Shown here: positions 35,989 to 48,100 of the stretch, one piece after another
Layout: the number at the start of each line of letters is the position of its first letter
Position numbering within the stretch: position 1 is the first letter of the stretch
Notes under the pieces: generated by a model
The model's input: the letters and a program-made list of their open reading frames with translations, nothing else
Told to the model about the DNA's origin: nothing
Database searches by the model: none
Program-made: the position numbers and the translations under genes
NCBI RefSeq assembly: GCF_000516985.1
Contig: NW_006917095.1
Coordinates: 3,856,942-3,920,941 of the forward strand
DNA: 64,000 nucleotides
Source of the DNA: Pestalotiopsis fici W106-1
Taxonomy: Eukaryota; Ascomycota; Sordariomycetes; Amphisphaeriales; Sporocadaceae
Direction of reading: 5' to 3'

Positions 35989-36869
35989 TCAAAAAGGCTG
36001 AACGCGACCGCTGCTGTGAACCACTTTACCGACATCCTCATCCTTTAAGCCCTCCACTACATCCTTGATGAAGACGCCACCGACACTTGGATGGCCAGCG
36101 CCTCTCGACTTCAGCAATTCGGGTTCATTGCCCAGGCCGGTAGCCAGGAAACCGGGTGAAACACACCATGTCTTGACGCCATCCTCTGTCAATCTCCAAG
36201 CCCAGTTAACCATCATCATATTGAGCGCCGTCTTGCTAGACCGATACGCCATAGTATCAAAATCGAAGCTCTTGGGCCATCCTGCCTTTGGTGGGTTCGG
36301 GTTTGGATAGAATTTCTCACTTGTCTGTTGCAGACTCGACAGACCGCTGGTCACAAATAGGAGCCGGGGGTCTGATGATTCAAGGAGCAGTGGCATGAAT
36401 ACGTGCGTCATGATATGGGTTCCGGAGACATTGATATCGAAGGCTTTGTTCCATGATTCCCGCAAGGTAATACCGCCCTGCTTGTACTCCCAGTCGAACG
36501 AACCGCCTCAAGAGCCATTAACTTGGTTCCCCAGTATACGCATGAGGTTGAGCATGACCTACCGGCATTATTGACCAGTGCATCTACGCGATTGAAAGAA
36601 GCCTTGACATAGTCAAATGCCTTTTGAATAGATTGGTCGCTGGCAATATCCAACTGCACCACATCGACGGTATTGGTAGTGCCCGGGACTTCCGACTTCA
36701 CCTTTTCAATTGCAGCTCTTGCCTTATCGATGGATCGGCTGCCCATCAAGATGTGATATGGCCTGTCAGACTGAAGAAAAGCCTTCACAGCCTCATAACC
36801 AATGCCGGTATTGCCGCCTGTAATAAGCACGATTCGTTGATCAGTCATGTTTGTGAGGGAAGCTGTCAT
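35989..36869 (-). CDS. short-chain dehydrogenase/reductase (SDR), NAD(P)-dependent
   Basis: Two exons (36869-36563 and 36506-35989) join in phase to give 274 residues, the usual size of classical SDRs. Seen: the cofactor motif ITGGNTGIG near the N-terminus, the core motif NNAG split by the intron (NNAGGSFDWEYKQGG), the catalytic YRSSK with the upstream Ser in FVTSGLSS, and SPGFLATGLG after it. So the Ser-Tyr-Lys set is present. The substrate is unknown; similarity is to carbonyl reductase-like fungal SDRs. A second in-frame ATG (MTDQRIVLIT, 36848) could be the true start. The neighbouring MOSC reductase on the same strand and the Zn2Cys6 gene upstream may form a small catabolic or detoxification set; this is inferred from position only. 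Confidence 0.88.
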
Positions 36870-39551
36870 GTGGTTCTCCAAGGTTGAGAAAATGTGAAGT
36901 ATGAGGAGTGTAGAAGAATGGCGGAGTGCTGACTTTACCCTTATTTTTGTCTCCAACAGCGATAACACCCAAGGTCGCTTCAGTAGGCCCGTTTGTCTAA
37001 CGGATGGCTGCTCCCGACGCATTGGTGGGTCGCTCTGAAGATGGTGATTCGCGTACCTTTTGATTCCGCATACTCGTCTTTCACTCCGCTGGCCAGCAGT
37101 CACATTCTACCAAGGCGTAAAATTCATGTTTTCCCAAGTGCAGGCTACATATAAGACGATACCTTCCGGTTGGGGTTGCGTTAAAACATCTTCTCTACTT
37201 GCAATGTTTAGTTGAGCTGCTCGCAACTCTGCTGCAAGCTGCTGTACCACGTGAGCTCGATTCCAGAATGTTGCCTTGCTGATGATTAGCTGGCAGTTAT
37301 GGGAGTCTGCAAGCGTATGACTGCCCACCAGGACAGTGATCTTATTCCCAACTGTTCGGCACACCGAGGGGGTCGACTGGCAACATATTTCAACAGATTG
37401 TTGAATATGAACATGCTACATATCCAAGGCCTTGCCTTTCGTTACACCTGTTCCCGCGCCAACTCGGAGGACCTTCAAACTGCGGTATCGATCAAGACTG
37501 AACTCGAACCGTCGAAATCGTTGCCAGTACAGTTGACAGCCAAACCTATATACACGTGATATGTGATAAGCAACCTTCATTGATGCCTTGGGGTGCAAAA
37601 AGCAAGACAGGGAAAAAAAAAAAAAAAAAAACAAGGCCAACTCATATACAGCCAAGTCATCAGCGTAGCGATCGGGCAACTGTTGACGGGACCCTGAAGG
37701 CCTCGGATATAGCTCTGTCGCTCGACTCAATTTGTCCCTCTCACGTCTGCAGCAGGGTGTGTGACAGAGTTGAGATCTGCACACATGAATCAATGGCTGG
37801 TTTGTGTCAAATTCGCAACAAGTGGAATGGCCTGCGACTGGGGCAATCGAGTCAACCGAAAGTCCTTGGTTATAGAGATTTCCTCGTATCATATGACCTG
37901 TTCACTGCTCTATCTGGGCCAAATTGCATCACAAGTCTGACTCTCTCTCTTGGAACCGAAAGAGGTCAGTGTTGTCCTTCGTGAGGAAAAGCTGGCCCTG
38001 CAGTAGCGACTTGGGTAATGTACCTAGCGATCGTGATCCCTAGGTCCTTAATATTTTTTTTCTTTTTTTCGACGTGGAGTTGCTGTTTCAACCTCGTGTC
38101 GAGGTATGTTGGCTTCCCGTGCCTAGCGCAGCATTTCTCTCCCCCCCCGAACTGACATTTCTAGCGTCGTCTGGGTTTGAACCTTCCTGCGTACCATCCT
38201 CCAAGCAGGTGCGTCACAATCCACGACCGGCTTGGAGGAGAGAGCTCAACCCTTGAAAGTAGAAAAATTTTCGACAGCGGTCGCTCCACACAAAAAATAA
38301 TAGGGATCTGTCGCGTGGCCGTCACCGGAGGGCCGAGGGAGAAGCATTTCGCGGTCTTCGGCGTTCAAAGGCGATCCTTGTTGCCTGCCCCCCTGTGGCT
38401 CTTGCATCGGCCCAGTCCGAAGAATCTTCAAGCCCTGATCTCTAACGTTCAGTCGCCTGCATGTTTTTCGTACTGCCCGTAAAATGTCTAGGAAGGTATC
38501 CTTCCGACCGAGTAAAGGTTTTGAATAACTTCTTATTGTCAGGGCCGAGTACGTTTGCAAGACTTCTTCCAATTCAGCTCGAAAGCTTCATCCAAGCCCT
38601 GCTTTGCCACGTGCAGCCGGCTGACCGGTAAGGCGCGTAATAAGTTGGCCTGGCTGCAGCCATTCCGTCAAGGGGACCAGTATCGATCACCGCGACCGAG
38701 TCAATATGCACATGGTTTTTTCGTAAATATAGTGGCATCTTTTCGCCACTGCTTCAGGGGCACCGCCACGTGTTTTGGACAGCTGAAGTTAGGGGCAAAA
38801 AAACAGCTGAAAGCGTTAGCGTAGCGTTATTCTTTTGGAAGCTTTACCCTTGACTCCGGCTGCACTGATCAACCTTGCATCTGTTGCCAAACGAATCTCC
38901 ATTGGCGAAGCGGAGGGAAGCTACAGGCAGGTTTCTCCTTTAGAAAACCAATCAACCTTGACATTTTCTGACATGAACAAACAACATCTACTGGGTCAGT
39001 AAGCACTTATATAACCTCACCGGCATGCTCTATGGCAGAGAGTATATAGAAAAGAAAACAAATGAGCTCAAGTGGAGCCTTTTTTGCACATCACGCAACG
39101 CCTGGGACAGACTCCACTGAAACCGGGCTGAATTCCGACAAAATTTACTGACCTCGGGAATGTGGCAGCGAGTCAGCGGCTCCATTAAGGTATCCTCTAG
39201 TGACCGTTGAGCCAACCACAGTCGGCCTTGTCCCGACAGCTTGGGCAGTCTATGGGGACTGGAACTGCACAACTTGACTCGTAACACGCGAAACGTCTTC
39301 AATTTTAATAACCAGGCGAGTCGCGCGTAATTACGCGCATCCACGGTTGCGCACGCCTTTGGGCATGGGCTGAATCGTGACCGACAGTTTCTTCGTTCGA
39401 GAACTGCTCTCATGGGGTCGTATTTCACCCCTAGAAAAGTTGTGTGTTTGTCTTTGGCGCCGGAGTGGAAAGATGTCCCATGAGAGGAGGAGGAGGATAG
39501 AGGCCAAACAACTTCATCGTGGGCCGGACCGGCACTTCTCCGCTCCGCATC
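36870..39551. other. intergenic between the SDR gene and the divergent Zn2Cys6 regulator
   Basis: This head-to-head spacer of 2.7 kb contains an A-run (37613-37631) and a T-run near 38049-38070. Several open frames occur, including one at 39030-39584 on the minus strand, but none shows a domain or codon pattern of a gene. Promoters for both flanking genes must be here. Confidence 0.5.
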
Positions 39552-41807
39552 ATGTCTACTACAGATATGAAGTCGTCGCTGCATCGTTTCCGTGTGACGA
39601 GCCGGGCGTCTCCATCGTCCCAGAGCGATCCCTCCTCAATGTCCGACCGGCCGCCGTCCGAGGGTGGATCTGAGAAGCCACTGCAACTTTCGTCCGCAGC
39701 CAAGCCGAGTCACATACCAGCATGCGACAGGTAAGTGTAATTTATCTGGCTTAGGCCTCTTGTCATCTCCTCTCCGGTACTTGGCATCGGCAGTTAACCC
39801 TCCGCAAGATGTCGAAACTTCAAGAAGAAATGTAGTCGGACGTTTCCCGTCTGTTCACTCTGCGCCAGTGCCGGAACGAAGTGTTCCTTTTCCACACCGG
39901 CGTCGTCCTCGGATGCGCAGACACACCACTTGAGGGCGCGCGTGGAATGGCTCACGACTTACTTCAACCAAGCGCTGCCGCTTGGCGCCCCTGCCATTGA
40001 GACGATTGAGACGGGTGCAGACTTGACTGAACTTGTTCAATGGATCGCAAACACTGCAGCACTGTCTCAGGGACAGTCACCCGGATCGGCTATTTCCAGC
40101 TCTCAAAATGTTCTGCTCCAAGGCAACCAGCTCATGGTTGATCATCGAAATCTCGATCCCGGCATCGATGGACAACCCCGGAGGCACTCTTCCGCGCACC
40201 AGCCTGTCATTCATCAATCTACAGAGCCATTTGGCAGAACGTCGCATTCAGCAGCAGCAGACGGTGGCCACGTTATAAATCAAAGATTACCGCCAAATGC
40301 AGCAGCTCGGAGGTTTGTTGACGCCTATTTCCGCAACGTGAACCGGGCGTATCCCTTTGTCGACAGGAACAAGGTTCTCAATGACCTGGAAACACTGGGC
40401 GACTTCCCCAAGCGCAATCAAGATGCCGACTCCACCTTGCTGTACTTGATCATGGCCATCGGATGTACGACACTGCAGCGCGCGGGCCAGATTCCCGCCG
40501 ACATGAGTTCCAAGTTCGATGTAAGTTATCCAGACATTATCCAAGAATGCCTATCTCGAGAAGGCATAGAGTCGATACAAATACTTGTTCTCCTCTCGCT
40601 TTACTCGCTTTTTGATCCAACAGCGCCATCGGCATGGTCGCTAGTGGGCATAGCGGCACGCCAGGCCATGCTTTTTGGCCTTACGCGCCGAACCCCAGAA
40701 GGACGGTCAATATCTCCTACCGAGGTCGAATTACGGCACCGTCTCCTCTGGTCTGTATACGTCTTGGACAGAATGATGGCGACGTCCCTCGGGCTCCCAG
40801 CTGCTCTGACAGACGAGAACTTGGATGTCCCCCTTCCCGGGCTGACAGTCGACGAATTTGCATCCCCTGAGCGATCCCAATTTGCCAGCATCCTTCAGAC
40901 GAGCCGCCACGTCATCATGCTTCGCCAGATCGAGGGGAGGATTTTGGATCAAGTTCATCTGCTCAAGCAGTCCAAAATTAGCACACTGAACCACGCAGAC
41001 CGCCGATCGATCGTGCAGGACATAAGAGCGGACATTGAAAACTGGTACAGCAATGGGTGCCTCGTCTCGCCGTTGGAACCGGACAATGTCCCGATTCACA
41101 ACTCTATTACGTGGCTGAGCGCAAGATACTACTACCTGCTCGTTCTGCTGTATTACCCATCACATTTCAACTCGGCTGGTTCCGTAGTATCCAAGGCAGA
41201 AGTACTCCGGTTCGCGCAGAAACACGTCCAATCCACATCAGTGCTTTTCCAGCAGCGTCAGCTACCGCTGAACCGGGTAACGCTGTTTCGGACATTCCCG
41301 GTTGGAATGGTGCTCATCCACGGCTTTGTGGCATGTGCGGCCGAATGTGCTCCTTATCCAGCACGCGAAGAAGTGACCATGTTGATAAACATACTGGAAG
41401 CCTTTTCAGATGGATGGATCTATGCGCGCCAAGCATCTCAAATACTGCGGCAGTTTATCACCATAGTCAACAGTGGCCCGGGAGACTACCTGCAGTTTCC
41501 AAATAATGCCTTTGTCGGCGGCCAGATGAGCAATTCTAGAGAATCAGCTTTGATCAGCATGGTCCGACCGATGGTCACGAGTTTTACAGAGCTGATGCAG
41601 GAAGCACTCGGACGAATTACGTGCTACTCCATGTTGGAGGTCACAGAAGAGCGGCCAAGCGGAAGAATGGGATCTTTTGCTTCGCATTCCAGCGCCAACG
41701 GAACTGGTCGAGGGTCAATGGCGAGCGTTTCAGGGGTGGCGGGTGGGGACGGGTCAGAAATGGATTACGGATGGTCTGCTGAACCGATAGATGTAGACTT
41801 TCTATAG
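39552..41807 (+). CDS. Zn2Cys6 binuclear-cluster transcription factor with fungal_trans domain
   Basis: Two exons (39552-39730 and 39809-41807) give 725 residues. The intron splits the DNA-binding domain: joined, it reads ACDRCRNFKKKC followed by SRTFPVCSLCASAGTKC, a complete C-x2-C-x6-C-x6-C-x2-C-x6-C cluster. The N-terminal 50 residues are Ser/Pro-rich. After a linker the fungal-specific regulatory domain begins near RFVDAYFRNVNRAYPFVDRN and includes LLWSVYVLDRMMATSLGLPA and DENLDVPLPGL, which are family hallmarks. The C-terminus is Gly/Ser-rich and ends in an acidic, possibly activating, segment. It likely acts as a nuclear homodimer at CGG-type sites. The nearest candidate targets are the SDR and MOSC genes, by position only. 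An annotation that missed the small first exon would lose the zinc cluster. Confidence 0.9.
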
Positions 41808-42402
41808 ATTATGAATAGACGATTAACGAACATTGCTACTCTCGGCCATATTCATTTTCTGGGTGAGCATGATAGGAATCAATCAGTCTTTACTATTTGT
41901 AAATAATACCAGGGTATGGTGCTCAAGTAGGTCTCTGGGAAGATGGACAATCGAGATGGGGATTTGCTAATACATAATATATTGATTGGTAGGTAGGTAT
42001 AAAACAAATTCTGGAGTCTAGCTGTCGAGGATGTGGTACGGAGGATCTTCCACACTGCGATGTGACCCTCAAATTTAGTGGCACTTTGGCGGGGTCACTT
42101 ATGCCTGCGCATCAGTATTGTAGGAAGGTCCACCGGTACGCTCAAGTGCTAAATATTTACTCCCCCACCCAAAATACACGGCCCAATTAGGAGGTATGTA
42201 CCTGGCAGGCTGCAAACCCAGATATTCACCTCCAGCGTCAGGCTTTACTGAGAGTAGATTGCGACCTTCAGACATAAGCCACCATTGTTCGTACTACCTG
42301 AAAGCCCAGCCTCCCAGTTTCCGGCGTCCTTATTTTGGGGCTCTGGTCGCTTGTTGTTGATTGCATCCAACCGGAGAGGTGCAAAGATTTGAGACTCGGA
42401 AC
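41808..42402. other. intergenic between the Zn2Cys6 and SET genes
   Basis: Both flanking genes are on the plus strand. A GGTAGGTAGG motif lies at about 41991. The minus-strand frames here overlap exon 1 of the SET gene and look like shadows. Confidence 0.5.
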
Positions 42403-44088
42403 ATGAGTTCCTCAACAGAACGCTACACTGCCCTCGTCGACTGGGTTCGTGAGGGTGGAGGTCGTTTGCATGATGGGGTTGAGATTGCCCAATTTCATGG
42501 CATGAGGGGTTCTTTTCGCGCCAGAGAGAATGTACGTGGCTGAGGGACAAGCAGGAAATCTTTGGAGGATCAGCGTACAGCAGCAAACACTGCTGAAAAT
42601 TATGAGCACTTCCAAGATCTCATAGACATGCAGGATTTTCTCAACAAGTAGAGACTAATGATGCTGCACAGGTCAAAAAAGGCGATGTCATCGTGGCTCT
42701 ACCCCTCTCAAAGACATTGTCATATCTCAATGCCATCAGCAACCACCCCGAAGTTCCCAACTTCTCTCATGAGACCTTCACGCCGCCATCCAACACGACC
42801 TTCTTCCCAGGAGATTTCATCAACTCGGTACCTCCACATGTGATTGGTCGCTTTGTCCTCATGTAGGTCCGGGAGACAATCCAGCTAATACACTTGTTGT
42901 TTTTATCATGCTCTAGAACATTGGCTGATCTACAAAGGCAACAATATCTGTTGGGCAACAAGTCAGAATGGTGGCCATATATAGCTGCCCTTCCGCAGCC
43001 AGAGCACATTGGAGGCATGCTACCAGCTCTTTGGCCCGAGGTAAGCTGCGGTTACCCTGTTGGTACATCGTCAAATACTGATCCAGGTTCCTGCAGGACG
43101 ATGTCGACTTCCTTCAGGGCACCAATGCCTATGTCGCCGTTCAAGAGATCAAGGCAACTCTCAAGAAGGAGTACAAGGACGCCATGAAGTTGCTACCAGA
43201 GGCGCTTCGCTCTACGTACACAAAGCCGCTCTATCTTTGGTCGTATGCCATCTTTACCAGCAGAAGTTTTCGCCCTTCATTGGTCCTTCCAGAGACTGAA
43301 TCCATGAAACTGCCATGTGCCATTGATGATTTTTCAGTCCTTCTTCCGCTTTATGATCTGGGAAACCACTCTCCATTTGCCAGGTCGACCTGGAACGCCG
43401 ACCACGAATCTCAACAGGTCTCACTCGAATGTGGCGAGGCATACGAGGCTGGCCAACAGATCTTCAATGTGCGTCTCACAACCCTTCCGCCCTGCCCTCT
43501 CACTCATGTAATGGCTTGATACCCGATGGCGGTGATTAACAGACGACTCAGAACTATGGCATGAAGACCAATGCAGAGCTTCTGCTTGGATACGGCTTCA
43601 TGCTGCCGGAAACCGACAACTTCCACAACGACTATATTCACATCAAAACAAAAGCCACTAGCGACGACGATTTTGCCGGAACACACATCGTCTCACTACG
43701 ACCGCTGAGCGATCCCAGCTCAGTTGTCGGGCGTTCACGCCGCCTCACATCTCCAGACGTCAAAGTTGTGCCTGAATTTTCTCATATTCAGGATTCCTTG
43801 GTATCGAGTCTGTACGACGCTATTACGGCCGCTTCAAGCGACGGTGATGCAGACAGCTTATCCATGGACGATATCATGGCTGGAAACTTGCCTAAAGCCA
43901 TCCACGAGAGGATCGTTCAAGCACTTGGGTCGAAACTTACCTTTGACCTGGACACCTTGGAGGAAATCGAGGTGCCGAGGGAGGATCTCAACTCGAACCA
44001 GCAGATTGCGGTTCAGTATCGTGATCAGTGCCAATCTGTCTTTGAGAATGCGCTTAGAAGTTTGACCCGTGCCATGGCTACAGAGTGA
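42403..44088 (+). CDS. SET-domain protein lysine methyltransferase (Rubisco-LSMT type)
   Basis: Five exons (42403-42531, 42672-42862, 42917-43040, 43097-43468, 43552-44088) join in phase to give 450 residues. This class of SET enzymes methylates non-histone lysines such as those of ribosomal proteins or elongation factors, using S-adenosylmethionine. The N-terminal SET segment includes GMRGSFRARENVKKGDVIVA with the expected start of the fold. The insert (i-SET) follows with NKSEWWPYIAALPQPE. The catalytic part has DLGNHSPFA, the counterpart of the D-x-x-N-H motif, then NYGMKTNAELLLGYGF, the NYG/ELLL-YGF signature that includes the Tyr of the active site. The C-terminal 120 residues match the substrate-binding domain in layout. 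The exact target is unknown. It has no signal peptide, so it is cytosolic or nuclear. Confidence 0.88.
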
Positions 44089-44625
44089 GCACATATTGCC
44101 CAATCAATGTGCAGGTGCGTCTTTCTGAGCGTCCATTGGGTCCGTAACAGCGGCTGCTGTGTTGATATTTCGCAAGAGGGACAAATATCCTGCCTGGCCA
44201 CTCACAGATTGTCTAGTTTGATTGGAGAATCAAGCGGCTTGCGGCCTCTAGCAAGTCTGTTAGAGTGTATGGGATACTTTGGGGGGAAATAAACGAACTC
44301 CCTTGATTAACCTTTGGAAAGAATTGCTGTGATTTTGCAATTTGTGCTTGGATATGTTTGTCATATATCACACCAATCGTCCTGGTGACCTCAAGGGCGG
44401 CGGCGTAACTGCAGGTGGGAAACTCAGAGTACAGAAGATCAACTCCTTTCCTTAATTCAAGGGTATCGTTGCGGCCTACTTTGCTGCCGTATTTTCCACT
44501 AAGTAACGCCAATCCTGATGCACTGCAATCCCATTCAATTCCTGATACACTTAAATCCGACATGTAAGCTTTTGAGGCCAGATTGAAAAAGCCCCTTTCC
44601 ATGACCTCGAGTCACTCTGATTCAT
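44089..44625. other. intergenic (convergent 3' ends), no gene supported
   Basis: The SET gene and the small minus-strand gene converge here. A minus-strand frame of 129 codons (44213-44602) exists but has no motif, start context or family resemblance. I treat it as chance. Confidence 0.5.
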
Positions 44626-45173
44626 TCAGTGATGTTTCGACCCAATCTTGTGCTCTCGAGCCCGGCTCGACTCTTTCAATACGGCCTCCACATCGCCCGG
44701 CAGAGCGTGCAAGTCCTCATTCATCAAGTCCAAGCATGTCTTTGATGCTGTATGAACGTAGTCAGTGTCTCGAACTCGTATAGGGTTATGAAATAAGCAC
44801 ATGACTTACGCAGTAGAGATCCGGCGTCGCCTAGTTCCAAAGCGGCACTCATTCTTGCAGACTTATAGCAGCCATACAGTTGCTGCAGAGCCAACATGCG
44901 CTTCCACAGCTGCTCCGGATTGCCGTCTGTTCCTTCCTCGAGCGTTTTGATCGAATTCCGCCTGCTCTCAAAGCCACTGACAGGCGTGACTGTACCGCTT
45001 CCTCCCGGTGAGCTGGGTGGTGATGAGCGGCAGTGCCGCGCAATGGTGCCGGCACTGACATGCGAATCAATAGCAGCGCACGTTGCGCTCGCATTTGTCG
45101 GGAGCGGACAAGGAGTTATAGCGTCAATCTCATCAGCAAATTTATTGCTGGATCGTCTTCCGGCTCGAGCCAT
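44626..45173 (-). CDS. uncharacterised 161-residue protein
   Basis: I do not recognise the family. Two exons (45173-44810 and 44747-44626) join in phase through a GTAAGT donor and an ATACAG acceptor, giving 161 residues. The N-terminal half is polar and Ser/Pro-rich (SSPPSSPGGSGTVTP). The C-terminal half is more ordered and looks helical: EQLWKRMLALQQLYGCYKSA, RMSAALELGDAGSLL and, from exon 2, TCLDLMNEDLHALPGD. The strong splice sites and the helical, coding-like second half support a real gene. There is no signal peptide and no membrane segment. A start further upstream (45215) is also open. The Ser-Pro sites could be phosphorylated; nothing more can be said of its role. Confidence 0.55.
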
Positions 45174-48100
45174 TGTATCTGCATCCAAAGATGACCGACC
45201 AGTTGATAGTCGCAATAACGGGGGAACGCAAGCAGGAAGGTGCGCTCAGGGATGAAAGCAGAGAGCTAGATTGAATCAAGGAGTGGGGGAACTCTTGAAT
45301 TCCTGAAAATGCACAAGGCGTTTGGCGACAGTAAATATGCTGAGGGAAGAAAAGTTTTCGGTGCGACGCCAAATACCGCTTATAGACGTGATATATTTGG
45401 TCATAGTGTCAGCCCCCCTAGCACACCCTGGCATTAGGTGGGATGGTTGTCCTATATACCTGACCAGGGCTGTTACATGCATCAGGTCATTTCCTAAATA
45501 TACTGCGTGTGAATACTTTGTTTTTATTTTTTTCTTCCTACACTGCTACATCCAAACACCACTGGGAAACCAGGGCGGCCCTGTTTTAGCTTTCCTTTCA
45601 TCTTACCTCGTGTCATATTTTGTAATTGTTAATTTCTTGTTTTCTTACTCTTCGTACTACGCGACCTTCTTGTCACCCACATCGCAGTATACATGACCTG
45701 TTCAAATTTGACCAAGGCGGACCAATCATCTTGGGCCGCGAAGCCGCCACTCGGCGACAACAACCCATGGCTGCCCGAGTCAAGTTTCGCCGACGTGCCG
45801 CTTTGTGCCTGTAGAACATGCAGGATCAACGTGAAAGCAACATGCAAACCATGAATCCCATGCTGCAGCCATCCCACTCCACCCAGCGACTACTACTACA
45901 CTTGGATCGGGCAATTCAAATTTCATGAGCTCATGGTCAAAGGTACCATTCAACGGCGCAGTAAGCGCCATCGAGGGAAGTTCCATTAGATGCTGCCCAA
46001 AAAGAGCCCCAACGCCCAAAATAGGGAGGGGGCCAGAGTTGAGACGGACTCAACGACAGCCTACAGGCAGCTCCCGCGGGAGCCAAGCTTTGCAAATGCC
46101 CTGACGTTTATTTTGGTGTGTTTCCCATGTAATACAACTCTGCGGCCTTGTCGATCGCCAAGTACCGAAGCCTTCCCACCAACAAGGGTATGCCTGGTCA
46201 CCGTTCTCGGCTCGCTGATCAATTCTTTTTCGAGGGGTCACTTGCACGAGCTCGTCACTTGTCGTCATGCACCAATATGGTAATGGCTGGTTGGACAGCT
46301 ATGATATTTAACTTGGGCCAAACCGAGCAGAGAGCATCGTGACGGTATCAAGAAGAAGTTGGACATGCTTCTACCAACTGCCGTTGCTGCTTTGTGGTCC
46401 TATCTGACATAATCGCTAAGAAGCATCGAGCATGCAGGATGCATCGCCACGGATGAGCCTCGAAAGAACCCATCACGCCCTTCGTGGGACGCTCAACATA
46501 GGAATAACATTTCCTTTAGTTTGATAGTGAGTGCATGGCTCGCATGGGGAGTAAATCAAGGTTTGCAAGCCGTGCATTGCGACAGCAGTCCGGCAGTACC
46601 TAATGAGCCTAGGTTAGGGTCAGTCATTGCACATGCCATCCATGAACCCATCCATCTGCGTGCGGCATGCTGAGACTAGATTGAACAGTTAAAATACGCA
46701 ATCGCCAAAAACCCTTTCGTGTGTTGTCCCATCATACATCCTAGATAGCACCATACCATCGTAGTATTTAGTGCCGGGGTTGGTGCGACTTGTAGTGGTC
46801 GTGGCCAGTTTACAGGCTGCAGGGTGCAAAGTGGAGTGCAAGTGATTGAAAATGCCATCGCACGATACTCGTTTGAGTGAGGCCAGGTGATGCATGAAAA
46901 AATCGGGAGCAAATCGGGAGCAAATCGGGCAGACCTGATTCACCGCACAAGAAGGATTGATATCTTTTTTCCAATGGCCTCTCAATCACCTCTAGTCGGC
47001 AACACTCTTGGTGGGCACACCTCAGATGGAAAATTTTTCTTATCTTTTGTTCCTTTTGGCGGGCACAGGATGTCACGACATTTTTAGAAAAGCCGGTAAG
47101 AATCCATACGTCTCAGCCTCTACGAAATAGGTACAAATGGAAAGAAGGGACAGAAAATGATCCCATATCTTCTTACTGTGTCAGCCACTGGGACACATGG
47201 CTTCCCATGACAGATAGTAATCTGTGTTGCGATAGACTCTGCTACCGGATATAAGGGGCGATAAGCATCCGGATAGAATAGGTTGCGTTACGCCACCCGC
47301 ATTACCTATTTGGTGTCAAGGCTCTCGGTCGAGTCATGCTACCATATCACAGCCTATGGGAGCGGCCCGACCCAATTTTCGTTGTGAGTAAAGTGGTATG
47401 CATGAGAAAGTTGCGCCGTACTAATTCACTTATTGGCAGATATCCGCGAAAATTTGCAGTTTTTTTCTCCCCCCTTTGCCATCTTCACATGAGTTCCCAC
47501 TTGGGTGAGAATTAGATATCACATAGTGGCAACTCGGTCAGACGAGATGCTGAATTCAAATGCCGTACGGAATAATCCCGCGCATGGAGTATCTGACGAG
47601 AAGTGAGTGGGTGTAGATATCATAGCCATCGTAACCAAATATCCGCGTGATTAGCTGAAGAAGATCCTGTGCCAAGCTCTCGTGTCATCCATTCACTCAC
47701 CACATGTAATCAAGTACAGGTTCGTCAAGGCAGCTTCCTACTATGAACCTGATCTAGCAATGTTGGGAGGACTGCCCTGAGTGTAGCATTGTCACATCAA
47801 CAAGAATGATTCAAGGAGCTTGGGGAGTTGACCTAGAATACACACCAAGCAGCCCCCACAGTCCAACATCATGAATACTGCCTGATCAGACAACCGTGCT
47901 GCCCTTGAGCACGCGCCGATGCCCAAAGCTGTCTTCGTAGATTTTCCTATATGGATGAATAATCACCCTATCAATGACAGAATATCGAGTTTGGCTAGTT
48001 CCAAACAGATACTTCTACAGCATGCTATGGCCGCCCAAGGTTAATGTACCCGCGGCAAATATTGGGTTGGAGATGATATAAACAGCAAACAGAAGTTTCA

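Noticed and set aside
39030..39584. Minus-strand open frame of 184 codons upstream of the Zn2Cys6 gene
   Set aside because: It is antisense to the leader and first exon of the regulator, with unusual Cys/Arg-rich composition and no domain.
44213..44602. Minus-strand open frame of 129 codons
   Set aside because: The neighbouring small gene ends at 44626 in another frame by a well-supported splice. This frame has no family or splice partner.
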